A program made the position numbers and the translations under genes. Under the pieces are notes generated by a model, which saw nothing but the letters and a program-made list of their open reading frames with translations, did not search any database and had not been told where the DNA came from. Shown piece by piece: positions 35,814 to 46,095 of a stretch of DNA of 64,000 nucleotides. Each line of letters starts with the position of its first letter. Position 1 is the stretch's first letter. Source of the DNA: Mitsuokella multacida DSM 20544 (GTDB taxonomy: Bacteria; Bacillota; Negativicutes; Selenomonadales; Selenomonadaceae); NCBI RefSeq assembly GCF_000155955.1, contig NZ_GG697141.2, positions 1,334,086 to 1,398,085 on the forward strand, written 5' to 3'.

Positions 35814-36221
35814 ATGGAACGGATTGCTGCACTCGATCCCGGCCGCGAGAAGTGCGGCTTCGCCGTGCTCAGAGAGGACGGCAAGGTGCTTATGCAGCGC
35901 GTCATCGAGACGGCGCAGCTTGAGCAGGAAGTCCGAGCAGCACGGGAGGAGCACGGTTTCGCTGTGCTCGTCGAGGGCAATGGCACGACGAGCCGCGAGG
36001 CGCGTGCCCGCCTGCAAAAGGCTTTGCCGGACCTATGCATCGAGGTGGTCGACGAGTATCGGACGACGGACCTCGCCAAGAAGGCGTACTGGAAAGCAAA
36101 GCCGCCGCGCGGCTGGCGCCGCCTGCTGCCGGTGACCATGCAGGTCCCGCCGGAGCCCGTCGACGACTTTGTCGCCGTCATCCTCGCATCGCGTTATATA
36201 AAGGAGAACCATCATGAATGA
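35814..36221 (+). CDS. RuvC-like/RNase H-fold protein of uncertain function
   Basis: The product is 135 residues from ATG 35814; an ATG at 35808 is an alternative. The start MERIAALDPGREKCGFAVL carries the first acidic residue of an RNase H-like fold, as in RuvC and YqgF (DPGxxxxG). A later Glu lies in VLVEGNGTTSREAR and a C-terminal acidic pair in EPVDDFVAVILA, so three to four metal ligands appear conserved. It is shorter than E. coli RuvC (173). It could be a pre-16S rRNA nuclease-like or resolvase-like protein. It overlaps the next gene by 8 bases. Confidence 0.7.
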   Translation: MERIAALDPGREKCGFAVLREDGKVLMQRVIETAQLEQEVRAAREEHGFAVLVEGNGTTSREARARLQKALPDLCIEVVDEYRTTDLAKKAYWKAKPPRGWRRLLPVTMQVPPEPVDDFVAVILASRYIKENHHE

Positions 36222-36675
36222 AAAACAGCATCGTCCCGACTGGACGGAATACTTCCTCGACATCGCCAAGGCTGTCGGCCGCCGCGCGACCTGCCTGCGC
36301 CGCCGCTACGGTGCCATCATCGTCAAGGACAAGATCATCATCAGCACGGGCTACAACGGCGCGCCGCGCGGCGAGGCCAACTGCATCGACACGGGCAACT
36401 GTGAGCGCGAGCGCCTCCACGTGCCGAAGGGGCAGAATTACGAGCTCTGCGTGGCTGTCCATGCCGAGCAGAACGCCATCATCAACGCCGACTCCGCCGC
36501 GATGGAGGGCGCGACGATCTACATCGTCGGCGTCAACGCTGACGGCAGCCTCGCATCGGGCAAGCCGTGCCTGCTCTGCCGCCGCATGTTGCGCAATGCC
36601 AAGCTCGCCAAGGTCGTCTACTACGAGACGGATGGCAGCATCGTGAGCTGCCGCCCCGACGAGATCCACGACTGA
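36214..36675 (+). CDS. Deoxycytidylate (dCMP) deaminase family protein
   Basis: This 153-residue zinc deaminase is of the ComEB/dCMP deaminase family. The catalytic HAE motif (83-85, VHAEQNAII) and PCLLC (Cys119 and Cys122) supply zinc ligands and the proton shuttle. The upstream Cys-rich insert (ANCIDTGNCERERLHVP) is the second zinc site seen in dCMP deaminases. It would convert dCMP to dUMP for thymidylate synthesis. It has AAAGGAG before the ATG at 36214 and overlaps the previous gene. Confidence 0.9.
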   Translation: MNEKQHRPDWTEYFLDIAKAVGRRATCLRRRYGAIIVKDKIIISTGYNGAPRGEANCIDTGNCERERLHVPKGQNYELCVAVHAEQNAIINADSAAMEGATIYIVGVNADGSLASGKPCLLCRRMLRNAKLAKVVYYETDGSIVSCRPDEIHD

Positions 36676-36682
36676 CAAATGA

Positions 36683-36711
36683 TTGACAGGCTCAGGCCCT
36701 TGCGTTAAAAT
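36683..36711 (+). promoter_or_regulatory. Promoter of the wecA/tagO-like gene
   Basis: A perfect TTGACA (36683-36688), a 17-base spacer and TAAAAT (36706-36711). A second TATAAT lies at 36720-36725. Confidence 0.65.
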
Positions 36712-36796
36712 AGGTTTGTTATAATGGATTGCACTCTGGATGCCTGTCGCATTGCAGGAGTGCAGCTGTGTATTCGAGAAAAAGGAGTGCGCTTGT

Positions 36797-37849
36797 ATGC
36801 CAGTCTATATGTTGGCGTTCATCATTGCTGCCGGTGTGGCACTGCTGTTGACGCCTGGTGTCATCTGCCTTGCGGGGAAAACGGGGGCAATGGATGCCCC
36901 GGATGCGAGAAAGGTCCACAAGAAGCCGATTCCGCGCATTGGCGGCATTGGCATCTATCTCGCTTTCATGGTGGCAATCCTCAGCGTCCTGGCCTTCACC
37001 GAGGTCTCGCCGGAGGTCCTCTACGAGATCATCGGCCTCTTGGTCAGCGGCTCGATCATCTTCATCGTCGGCCTCATCGACGACTACGTCAATCTGCCGG
37101 CCAAGGTGAAACTCCTGGGCCAGATCATCGCGGCCTGTGTGCTCGTCTTTGCCTTTGATGTCCGCATCGACTTCATCACGGACCCGTTCGGCGACTACAT
37201 CTACCTCGAGTTCCTCGCCATTCCGGCGACGATCTTCTGGCTCGTCGGCCTGACGAACACGGTCAACCTCATCGACGGCCTTGACGGCCTTGCCGCAGGC
37301 GTCTCGACGATCGCGTCCATCACGATCTTCCTCGTGGCCCTGCAGCAGGGCATCATCCTCGTCGCCGTGCTGACGGCTGCCCTCGCAGGCGCAGCCTTCG
37401 GCTTTCTCTACTACAACTTCAACCCGGCCAAGATCTTCATGGGCGACTCGGGCAGCCAGTTCCTCGGCTTCATGCTCGCGGGCATCTCGGTCATCGGCGC
37501 CGTCAAGAGCGCTGCGACGATTGCGCTGATCGTGCCGATCCTCGCACTCGGCCTGCCAATCCTCGACACGACCTTCGCCATCGTGCGCCGCTACCGCGGC
37601 GGCGTGCCAATCTTCAAGCCGGATAAGGGACATCTTCATCACCGCCTGCTCGATCTCGGTTTCTCGCAGCGCCAGGCCGTGCTGCTGATGTACGTCATCA
37701 GCGCGCTTCTCGGCCTCAGCGCCGTGGCCCTGACGGAAGTCAGCACCCAGATCGCCGTCGCGATCGTCTGCGTCGTCGTGGCCGTCGTGCTCTTTGGCGC
37801 CAAGAAACTCGGGATTTTCCATATGAAGGATTCTGCACACCAGCATTAA
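36797..37849 (+). CDS. WecA/TagO-type undecaprenyl-phosphate GlcNAc-1-phosphate transferase
   Basis: The product is 350 residues from ATG 36797, with AAGGAG 9 bases upstream. This polytopic enzyme (about ten TM helices) transfers an N-acetylhexosamine 1-phosphate to undecaprenyl phosphate to start a surface polysaccharide. Motifs are LIDDYVNLPAK, NLIDGLDGLAAG, the NFNPAKIFMGDSGSQFLG catalytic segment, and KGHLHHRLLDLG, whose HxHH is specific to the WecA/TagO branch rather than MraY. It is followed by the epimerase that makes UDP-ManNAc, so the pair may initiate an O-antigen-like or enterobacterial-common-antigen-like polymer. Confidence 0.92.
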   Translation: MPVYMLAFIIAAGVALLLTPGVICLAGKTGAMDAPDARKVHKKPIPRIGGIGIYLAFMVAILSVLAFTEVSPEVLYEIIGLLVSGSIIFIVGLIDDYVNLPAKVKLLGQIIAACVLVFAFDVRIDFITDPFGDYIYLEFLAIPATIFWLVGLTNTVNLIDGLDGLAAGVSTIASITIFLVALQQGIILVAVLTAALAGAAFGFLYYNFNPAKIFMGDSGSQFLGFMLAGISVIGAVKSAATIALIVPILALGLPILDTTFAIVRRYRGGVPIFKPDKGHLHHRLLDLGFSQRQAVLLMYVISALLGLSAVALTEVSTQIAVAIVCVVVAVVLFGAKKLGIFHMKDSAHQH

Positions 37850-37861
37850 GGAGGTCTTGCA

Positions 37862-39022
37862 GTGGAACAGAAGAAGATCAAGGTCATGACGGTCTTCGGC
37901 ACGCGCCCGGAGGCAATCAAGATGGCACCAATCGTGCTCGAGCTCCAGAAGCATCCGGATACGATCGTGCCGGTCGTGGCCGTTACGGCACAGCATCGCG
38001 AGATGCTCGATCAGGTACTCAATCTCTTCCATATCAAGCCGGATCATGATCTCAACATCATGGCCGCCGGCCAGACGCTCTTCGACATCACGACGAGAGC
38101 CATGATGGGACTCGACAAGGTCCTGACGGAGGAGAAGCCGGACATCGTGCTCGTCCATGGCGACACGACGACGACGTTTGCCGGCGCACTGGCTGCCTAT
38201 TACCATCAGACGGCCGTCGGGCACGTCGAGGCGGGCCTGCGCACGCACAACAAGTACTCGCCGTTCCCCGAGGAGATGAACCGCCGCCTGACGGGTTGCA
38301 TCGCTGACCTCAACTTTGCGCCGACGAGCACATCGGAGGCCAACCTGCTCGCGGAGAACGTCCCGCCGGAATCCATCTTCGTCACGGGCAACACGGTCAT
38401 CGATGCACTGCACCACACGGTCCGCGATGACTTCGACTTCCAGGAGAATTCCCTCAAGGACGTTGATTTTGCCAATAAGCGCATCATCCTCGTCACGACG
38501 CACCGTCGCGAGAACCTCGGCGAGCCGATGCGCCACGTCTACAAGGCGCTCAAGCAGCTGACGGAGGAGTTTGACGACGTCGAGGTCGTCTTCCCGGTCC
38601 ACAAGAATCCGAAGGTCCGCGAGGTCGTCAACGAAGAGCTCGGCGGACTGGCGAAAGTCCACCTCATCGACCCGCTCGACTACGAGCCGTTTGCCAACCT
38701 CATGCATCGGGCCTACCTGATCCTCACGGATTCGGGCGGCGTCCAGGAAGAGGCGCCGGCGCTCGGCAAGCCGGTCCTCGTGCTGCGCGACACGACGGAG
38801 CGCCCTGAGGCTGTCGATGCCGGCACGGTCAAGCTCATCGGCACGGACCGCGAGCGCGTCTACGAAGAGGCGAAGAAGCTCCTGACAGACAAGGCGGAGT
38901 ACAGCCGCATGGCCGAGTCGGTCAACCCGTACGGCGACGGCAAGGCCGCCGCACGCATCATCCAGGCCATCCTCTACCACTACGGCCTGGCCGACGGGCG
39001 TCCGGACGTCTTTGAAGGCTAA
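37862..39022 (+). CDS. wecB: UDP-N-acetylglucosamine 2-epimerase (non-hydrolysing)
   Basis: This 386-residue GT-B-fold epimerase starts at GTG (37862) behind AAGGAGG. It interconverts UDP-GlcNAc and UDP-ManNAc. Motifs are FGTRPEAIKMAPIVLEL, LVHGDTTTTFAGALAAYY, HVEAGLRTHNKYSPFPEEMN, and LTDSGGVQEEAPALGKPVLV followed by RDTTERPEAV. It is the last gene of the two-gene polysaccharide unit and is followed by a strong terminator. Confidence 0.95.
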   Translation: MEQKKIKVMTVFGTRPEAIKMAPIVLELQKHPDTIVPVVAVTAQHREMLDQVLNLFHIKPDHDLNIMAAGQTLFDITTRAMMGLDKVLTEEKPDIVLVHGDTTTTFAGALAAYYHQTAVGHVEAGLRTHNKYSPFPEEMNRRLTGCIADLNFAPTSTSEANLLAENVPPESIFVTGNTVIDALHHTVRDDFDFQENSLKDVDFANKRIILVTTHRRENLGEPMRHVYKALKQLTEEFDDVEVVFPVHKNPKVREVVNEELGGLAKVHLIDPLDYEPFANLMHRAYLILTDSGGVQEEAPALGKPVLVLRDTTERPEAVDAGTVKLIGTDRERVYEEAKKLLTDKAEYSRMAESVNPYGDGKAAARIIQAILYHYGLADGRPDVFEG

Positions 39023-39026
39023 GATC

Positions 39027-39056
39027 AAAAGCTCTCCCAGATGGGAGAGCTTTTTT
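39027..39056 (+). terminator. Terminator after wecB
   Basis: AAAAGCTCTCCC and GGGAGAGCTTTT form a 12-bp stem with a 4-base loop (AGAT) and run into TTTTTT. Confidence 0.85.
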
Positions 39057-39168
39057 AGTGCATGCACATCATAAATCCTGTTTAGGCAGACAATGTGATT
39101 ATTTTATGGTTTCTTGTCGGTTTTTATCGAATCTGCAAGGTGCAGGATAAAATAAAAGGAGGAGTCAA

Positions 39169-39429
39169 ATGGACCAGAAGAAGGACAAAGATGCGCAGCA
39201 TGAGATGCTGCGCACGGGGCTGCGGCAGGCTGTCAAGGCCTTTGCCGTCCTCAGCGGCGTCGGCATCTACCTCGCTGTATTCGTCGGCATCTGCCTGTTT
39301 CTCGGGAGTCTGGCGGATACCTACCTGCTCGGAGGAGGCTCTTTCGGCAAGCTCACAGGCATCCTCATCGGTTTCCCCGGCGCGTTCTACACGCTGTTCC
39401 GGCAACTCAAGCACAACGGGATTGTCTGA
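39169..39429 (+). CDS. atpZ: AtpZ/AtpI-family small membrane protein
   Basis: This 86-residue protein with two TM segments (about 29-50 and 58-76) sits upstream of the ATP synthase operon. The second segment contains GGGSFGKLTGILIGFPGAFY, as in the AtpZ/AtpI family (the domain once called F0F1-ATPase gene 1). AtpZ proteins associate with ATP synthase assembly or Mg/Ca transport. The ribosome site AAAGGAGG precedes ATG 39169. A 321-base gap with its own promoter separates it from atpI, so it may be transcribed separately. Confidence 0.8.
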   Translation: MDQKKDKDAQHEMLRTGLRQAVKAFAVLSGVGIYLAVFVGICLFLGSLADTYLLGGGSFGKLTGILIGFPGAFYTLFRQLKHNGIV

Positions 39430-39488
39430 TCTGTTTTCTCGTCTGACACGTCACAATTATACGACTTTTTTGTTTGATGAAAAAAAGC

Positions 39489-39517
39489 TTGCTATCTCAT
39501 CTGCTATCGCATATAAT
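39489..39517 (+). promoter_or_regulatory. Promoter of the atp operon
   Basis: TTGCTA (39489-39494), a 17-base spacer and a perfect TATAAT (39512-39517). Confidence 0.7.
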
Positions 39518-39750
39518 AGTCATTGCGATGAATCAATAGGAAACAATACAAATGATTTATCGCAGTATAAATCTCTCTTATGGATAACGTTTGCCATGAT
39601 AGTGAAAATAGATGTTTTTACCGTTTGGGTCTCTGGAATAGCAGGAATCCCATGGCAGATGTCGAACTAAGAGAAGTGGGAAGCTATGACTTCCCGTTCA
39701 TCACTATGATATTCATCAAAGACGGCGCCCGCCGTCGTCAGAGGAGGAAT
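39518..39750 (+). other. Long 5' leader of the atp operon with two hairpins
   Basis: About 230 bases separate the promoter from the atpI start. The leader holds GGGAAG/CTTCCC (39678-39695) and a tight GACGGCG/CGCCGTC dyad (39721-39736) that ends five bases before the GAGGAGG ribosome site (39741-39747). The rest is AT-rich with no recognised riboswitch. An open frame running through it from 39580 has no ribosome site. Confidence 0.5.
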
Positions 39751-40122
39751 ATGAAACAAATTTTATCGGTCTTCATGAAGCGCCTTGCGATTGCCCTTGC
39801 GCTCGCGACGCTGATGATCGGCAGCCTGCTCTTCGCGAGAGGAGAGGGGATGCTCATCGGCGCGCTGCTCTTGGGATATCTCGCGGCGCTGGTGTTTGTC
39901 TGGAACATGGCCTGGCGCCTCTGGCGCCTGACGTATGTGCAGGACGGCGGCAAGCGGCAGATGCTCTGGGGCATGGCTCTCCGGATGCTTGTGCTCTTTC
40001 TCGTACTGCTCGTCGCCGTGACGATCTCCGTCCCGGTATTCCTCGTCACGGCGCTCGGCTTCCTCGTCTGCTACGGGATGGCCCTGTTTCTGTTCATCCA
40101 CATGAACCTCGGTAAAAAATAA
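39751..40122 (+). CDS. atpI: ATP synthase subunit I (AtpI)
   Basis: The product is 123 residues from ATG 39751, which is behind GAGGAGG. Four hydrophobic segments are visible (about 10-28, 34-53, 72-92, 96-116), as in AtpI, which assists assembly of the c-ring. Sequence conservation in this family is low, so the call relies on topology, size and position just ahead of atpB. A longer in-frame extension upstream is rejected because it lacks a ribosome site. Confidence 0.8.
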   Translation: MKQILSVFMKRLAIALALATLMIGSLLFARGEGMLIGALLLGYLAALVFVWNMAWRLWRLTYVQDGGKRQMLWGMALRMLVLFLVLLVAVTISVPVFLVTALGFLVCYGMALFLFIHMNLGKK

Positions 40123-40154
40123 TTGGGGTTTTACCTAGGAGGGAGGTATAGGTT

Positions 40155-40832
40155 ATGCATGAAATTGGTGTTCGCGAAGTAGTGCATTTCGCCGGTCTCA
40201 CATTCAACTGGGAGACCCTGTGCATGACTTGGCTCACGATGGCGATCGTCATCCTGATCTCATGGTTGGCCACGCGGAATCTCAAAATGATCCCGACGGG
40301 CTGGCAGAATGTGGTGGAGATCCTCGTCTCGTGGCTCGATACACAGGTGAGCTCCATGATGGGCAAGCGGGGACTGTTCCTTGCGCCGTTCATCATGTCG
40401 CTGTTCATGTTCCTGCTGACGTCGAACTGGCTGGGACTCATCCCTACGTTGTCTTCACCGACGAATGACTTGAACACCACCTTAGGGCTGGCGCTGCTCG
40501 TCGTCGTACTGGTACATGTACTCGGTGTCCATATGAAAGGCGGTCATTATATCGCGCATTTCTTCAAGCCGACGCCGGTATTTGTCATCATCAACGCGAT
40601 CGAAGAAATCGCCAAGCCAATCACGCTGTCGTTCCGTCTATTCGGCAACATCCTGGCAGGTGAGATCCTGATCATCATCCTGCTCAAGCTGATGCCGATC
40701 TGGATGCCGATCCCGTCAGTTCTCTGGCTGGCATTCAGTATCTTTGTCGGCGGAGTCCAGGCGTTCATCTTCACGATGCTGTCGATGGCATATCTTGCCA
40801 ACGCGGTCAAGGAAGACGAAGAAGAGTCGTGA
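40155..40832 (+). CDS. atpB: F-type ATP synthase subunit a
   Basis: This 225-residue polytopic protein forms the ion half-channels next to the c-ring. The essential Arg lies in the helix KPITLSFRLFGNILAGEIL, and the C-terminal helix shows GGVQAFIFTMLSMAYLANAV. The N-terminus is short compared with E. coli (271). It is the second gene of the atp operon. Confidence 0.96.
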   Translation: MHEIGVREVVHFAGLTFNWETLCMTWLTMAIVILISWLATRNLKMIPTGWQNVVEILVSWLDTQVSSMMGKRGLFLAPFIMSLFMFLLTSNWLGLIPTLSSPTNDLNTTLGLALLVVVLVHVLGVHMKGGHYIAHFFKPTPVFVIINAIEEIAKPITLSFRLFGNILAGEILIIILLKLMPIWMPIPSVLWLAFSIFVGGVQAFIFTMLSMAYLANAVKEDEEES

Positions 40833-40910
40833 TGACTGTCGCAATGGTGTAGGAAAAACTTTTAGGAAAACGTTATTGATTCTGTTTCTGAATTCAAGGA
40901 GGATCTTTTC

Positions 40911-41162
40911 ATGGAAAACGCAATCATGGTCGCAGCAGCTCTCGTCGGTGCAGGTCTTTGCATGGGTTTGGCTGCCATCGGCGCTGGCCTCGGTGATGGT
41001 CTTGTCACGAGCCGCTTCATCGAGGGTATCACGCGTCAGCCAGAAGCACAGAGCAAGCTCTTCACGAACACGCTGATTTCCGTCGGCCTCATCGAGTCCA
41101 TGGCGATCATCGCAACGGTCGTTGCTCTGATCATGCTCTATGCGAACCCGCTCATCAAATAA
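40911..41162 (+). CDS. atpE: F-type ATP synthase subunit c
   Basis: This 83-residue hairpin protein forms the rotor ring. The conserved loop is ITRQPEAQ and the ion-binding Glu62 is in VGLIESMAII. Ser63 next to it is a feature of Na+-binding c-subunits, and the C-terminal ALIMLYANP resembles Propionigenium. However, the Gln that completes the Na+ site is replaced by Asp29 (GLGDG) and the Val position is Leu60. The coupling ion is therefore unclear. Confidence 0.96.
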   Translation: MENAIMVAAALVGAGLCMGLAAIGAGLGDGLVTSRFIEGITRQPEAQSKLFTNTLISVGLIESMAIIATVVALIMLYANPLIK

Positions 41163-41201
41163 TTCCATTTTGATGAAGAACGTAAAAGGGGGGCATAGCA
41201 A

Positions 41202-41705
41202 TTGATAGATATCAATGCCACATTGATCGCTCAGATCTTGAACTTCTTGATCTTGGCTGGTATCCTTCGCGCATTTGCCTATAAGCCGGTCGTCCGGATG
41301 CTCAAGGCTCGTCAGGACCGCATCCAGGAGAGCCTCGACAAGGCGGATGCGGATGCTGAGGAGGCCGACAAGCTCTTGGCCGAGTACAAGGCGAAGCTTG
41401 CTGAGGCGAACGTCAAGGCCGAGAACATCGTCTTGATGGCCGAGAAGCGTGCAAGTGAAGAGCGTGAGGCAAAACGCGCAGAAGTCAAGCGCGAGATCGA
41501 ACAGATGCGCAAGGCCGCGAAGGCAGAGATCGAGCGCGAGCGCGAGCATGCAGTCCAGCAGCTGCGCGCTGAGATGATTACGCTGTCTATGGCAGCTGCC
41601 GGTAAGATCGTTGCTAAGAACATGGATAAATCCGAGAACGAAGCATTGATCACGGATTTCGTCAAAGAACTCGACAAGGACAAGATTGGTGATCTGCCAT
41701 GCTAA
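41202..41705 (+). CDS. atpF: F-type ATP synthase subunit b
   Basis: This 167-residue peripheral stalk protein starts at TTG (41202) behind AAAGGGGGG. One N-terminal TM helix (about 5-24) is followed by a long charged helix (about 30-150, for example KADADAEEADKLLAEYKAKL). It overlaps atpH by seven bases. Confidence 0.95.
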   Translation: MIDINATLIAQILNFLILAGILRAFAYKPVVRMLKARQDRIQESLDKADADAEEADKLLAEYKAKLAEANVKAENIVLMAEKRASEEREAKRAEVKREIEQMRKAAKAEIEREREHAVQQLRAEMITLSMAAAGKIVAKNMDKSENEALITDFVKELDKDKIGDLPC

Positions 41706-42241
41706 ACTTACAGCTTGTACGGAAATACGCCAAGGCAATCTTCGAGATTGCGCAGGAAGAGGGCAAGCTCGTGGAGTATGGCGATGAGCTCAAGGCCGCG
41801 CGCGAGGGCATCGAGTCAGTGCCGCAGGCAATCGAGTTCTTCTCCAACCCGCAGGTTGATCCGAAGCTCAAGAAGGAGCTCCTGCAGAAATGCTTCAAGA
41901 AGGAGCTCTCGAAGGACGTGTACCACTTCCTGTTGCTGCTGGTCGACAAGCACCGTTTCGTGCTGTTCCCGGCAATAGTGGACGAGTACCGCGCTCTCTC
42001 GAATGAAGCCAGAGGCATCCTGATTGCAGACGTGACGACTGCCACTGCCGCTTCAAAGAAGCAGCAGAAGGCCATCGCAGACAAACTGGAACAGATAACG
42101 GGCAAGAAGGTGGAGCTCCGCCTCCACGAGGACAAGTCCCTTATCGGCGGTGTTGTCGTCAAGATCGGCGACCGCCGCATCGATGGCAGTGTCGCTGGCC
42201 GTCTCGAGACGATGAAGAGAAAATTACTGGCTAATGAGTGA
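41699..42241 (+). CDS. atpH: F-type ATP synthase subunit delta
   Basis: This 180-residue OSCP/delta subunit connects the peripheral stalk to the F1 head. The N-terminal helical bundle starts LVRKYAKAIFEIAQEEGKL. The C-terminal motif DKSLIGGVVVKIGDRRIDGS is the family signature. Its ATG lies within the end of atpF, showing translational coupling. Confidence 0.96.
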   Translation: MLNLQLVRKYAKAIFEIAQEEGKLVEYGDELKAAREGIESVPQAIEFFSNPQVDPKLKKELLQKCFKKELSKDVYHFLLLLVDKHRFVLFPAIVDEYRALSNEARGILIADVTTATAASKKQQKAIADKLEQITGKKVELRLHEDKSLIGGVVVKIGDRRIDGSVAGRLETMKRKLLANE

Positions 42242-42265
42242 TGAAACTGGGGTGACAGCGAAGTT

Positions 42266-43783
42266 ATGAAAATGAATCCGGAAGAAATAACGGCCATCAT
42301 CAAGGACCAGATCAAGAACTATGATGTGGACCTCAACGTTGATGATGTTGGTTCCGTTATCGAGATCGGTGACGGCATCGCGCACATCCATGGCCTCGAC
42401 AAGGCTATGGCGGGCGAGCTGCTCGATTTCGGCAATGATATTTATGGTCTGGTCCTGAACCTTGAGCAGGACAACGTCGGTGCCGTTATCTTAGGCGGCG
42501 AGACGAAAATCAAAGAGGGCTCGCAGGTCAAGCGCACGGGCCGCATCATGCAGGTCCCTGTCGGCGAGGCCATGATCGGCCGCGTCGTCGATGCTCTCGG
42601 CCGTCCGATTGACGGCAAGGGCAAGATCGAGACGACAGAGACGCGTCCGGTCGAGTACCCGGCACCGGGCATCGCAGACCGCAAGCCGGTCAAGGAGCCG
42701 CTGCAGACAGGCATCAAGGCCATTGACGCCCTCGTACCAATCGGCCGTGGCCAGCGTGAGCTCATCATCGGCGACCGCGGCATCGGCAAGACGGCCATTG
42801 CGATCGACACGATCCTCAACCAGCACGACCAGAACTGCATCTGCGTCTATGTCGCCATCGGCCAGAAGGCCTCGACAGTTGCGCGCGTCGTCAAGACGCT
42901 CGAAGAGCGCGGCGCGATGGACTACACGATCGTCGTAGCCGCTACGGCTGCTGACAGCTCACCGCTGCAGTATCTCGCACCGTATGCCGGTGTTGCGATG
43001 GCTGAGCACTTCATGTATCAAGGCAAGGCATGCCTCTGCGTCTACGATGACCTCACGAAGCATGCAGCGGCTTACCGCGCCATGTCCCTGTTGCTCCGTA
43101 GACCGCCAGGACGTGAAGCATATCCGGGCGATGTCTTCTACCTCCATTCCCGTCTGCTCGAGCGCGCAGCGAAGCTCAACGATGAGCTCGGCGGCGGCTC
43201 CATTACGGCCCTGCCAATCATCGAGACGCAGGCCGGTGACCTCTCGGCCTACATCCCGACGAACGTCATCTCCATCACGGACGGCCAGATCATGCTCGAG
43301 ACGGATTCCTTCTACTCTGGTATCCGTCCGGCCATCAACGTCGGCCTCTCCGTATCGCGTGTCGGCGGCTCGGCTCAGATCAAGGCCATGAAGCAGGTAG
43401 CAGGTACGCTGCGCCTCGACCTCGCGCAGTACCGCGAGCTCGCAGCGTTCTCGCAGTTCGCCTCGGACCTCGACAAGGAGACGAAGGCACAGCTCGACCG
43501 CGGTATCCGCATGGTCGAGACGCTGAAGCAGCCGCAGTACAGCCCGCTGCTCGTCCAGGAACAGGTCATGGTCATCTACACGGCCGCCAAGGGCTATCTC
43601 GTCGATATCCCGGTCGAGAAGGTCGTCGAGTTCCAGACGGACTTCCTGAAGTTCATGCGCACGCAGCATCCGGAAGTCGCACAGAAGATCATTGAGCAGA
43701 AGAAATTCGATGACGCTCTGGAGACGGAGCTCAAGAATGCGATCATGGAGTTCAAGGAAACTGTACCGTATAAAATGGCGTAA
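42266..43783 (+). CDS. atpA: F-type ATP synthase subunit alpha
   Basis: This 505-residue non-catalytic nucleotide-binding subunit has P-loop GDRGIGKT (169-176), the start [20 protein letters not shown], and the C-terminal [21 protein letters not shown] region. [20 protein letters not shown] is the conserved alpha motif. It is the largest gene of the atp operon and is full length. Confidence 0.97.
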   Translation: MKMNPEEITAIIKDQIKNYDVDLNVDDVGSVIEIGDGIAHIHGLDKAMAGELLDFGNDIYGLVLNLEQDNVGAVILGGETKIKEGSQVKRTGRIMQVPVGEAMIGRVVDALGRPIDGKGKIETTETRPVEYPAPGIADRKPVKEPLQTGIKAIDALVPIGRGQRELIIGDRGIGKTAIAIDTILNQHDQNCICVYVAIGQKASTVARVVKTLEERGAMDYTIVVAATAADSSPLQYLAPYAGVAMAEHFMYQGKACLCVYDDLTKHAAAYRAMSLLLRRPPGREAYPGDVFYLHSRLLERAAKLNDELGGGSITALPIIETQAGDLSAYIPTNVISITDGQIMLETDSFYSGIRPAINVGLSVSRVGGSAQIKAMKQVAGTLRLDLAQYRELAAFSQFASDLDKETKAQLDRGIRMVETLKQPQYSPLLVQEQVMVIYTAAKGYLVDIPVEKVVEFQTDFLKFMRTQHPEVAQKIIEQKKFDDALETELKNAIMEFKETVPYKMA

Positions 43784-43799
43784 GGCGAGGTGATTCTTT

Positions 43800-44657
43800 T
43801 TGGCTAGTTTACAGGATATTCGCCATCGCATCAAGAGCGTAAAGAGTACCAAGCAGATCACGAGTGCCATGAACATGGTCGCCACGAGCCGTCTGCGCCA
43901 TGCCAAAGAGGCTGCAACCGAGAACCGTCCCTATGCGCAGAAGGTCAGCGAGGTCGTCCACGCCGTCGCCAAGAACGCCGGTACGGACTTCTCGCACCCG
44001 CTGCTTGAGAAACACGAGGACGGCAAGAAGCTCGTCTTCCTGATCACCTCGGACAAGGGACTTGCAGGTGCGTATTCGTCGAATGCCTGCAAGGCGGCAG
44101 AAGCCCTCATAGAGAAAGCGAATGACACGGATTTCGTCATCGTCGGCCGCAAGGGCGTGGGACACTTCAAGTCCCGCGGCCACAACGTCGTCAAGGAGTT
44201 CATCGGCATCAGCGAGCATCCTTCTTCGGAGGACGCGCGCGACATCGCACTCGAGCTCATCCGCCTCTACAAGACGGGCGAGTACCGCGAGATCGTCATG
44301 GTCTACACGAAGTTTGTCTCGGCCATTAGCTGCGAGCCGAAATCGGGGGCACTGCTGCCGTTTGCTCCGCTGAAGGCAGAGGATCAGGACGATCTGAACG
44401 TCGAGTACATCTATGAACCGGATGCCGCCACGGTGCTCGGTTTCATGCTGCCGCAGTATCTCTTCACGGTCGTTTACGCAGCGCTTCTGCAGTCGGCTGC
44501 CAGCGAGCTCTCCTCGCGCATGAACGCGATGAGCAACGCGACGGACAACGCAGAAGACCTCATGGATAAACTCAATCTGCATTACAACAAGGTACGTCAG
44601 GCTGGCATTACCCGTGAGATCACTGAGATTGTCGGCGGCGCCGAAGCCCTTAAGTGA
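43800..44657 (+). CDS. atpG: F-type ATP synthase subunit gamma
   Basis: The product is 285 residues, starting at TTG (43800) behind GGCGAGGTGA. The N-terminal helix MASLQDIRHRIKSVKSTKQI and the C-terminal helix NKVRQAGITREITEIVGGAE form the central rotor coiled coil. ITSDKGLAGAYSSN is the conserved internal motif. A TTG start for such a highly expressed subunit is uncommon. Confidence 0.96.
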   Translation: MASLQDIRHRIKSVKSTKQITSAMNMVATSRLRHAKEAATENRPYAQKVSEVVHAVAKNAGTDFSHPLLEKHEDGKKLVFLITSDKGLAGAYSSNACKAAEALIEKANDTDFVIVGRKGVGHFKSRGHNVVKEFIGISEHPSSEDARDIALELIRLYKTGEYREIVMVYTKFVSAISCEPKSGALLPFAPLKAEDQDDLNVEYIYEPDAATVLGFMLPQYLFTVVYAALLQSAASELSSRMNAMSNATDNAEDLMDKLNLHYNKVRQAGITREITEIVGGAEALK

Positions 44658-44667
44658 GGGCATATAA

Positions 44668-46092
<1,425 letters not shown>

Positions 46093-46095
46093 TCG

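Noticed and set aside
39580-39750. N-terminal extension of atpI from ATG 39580
   Set aside because: No ribosome site at 39580; the sequence is unlike AtpI and contains hairpins better explained as leader RNA.
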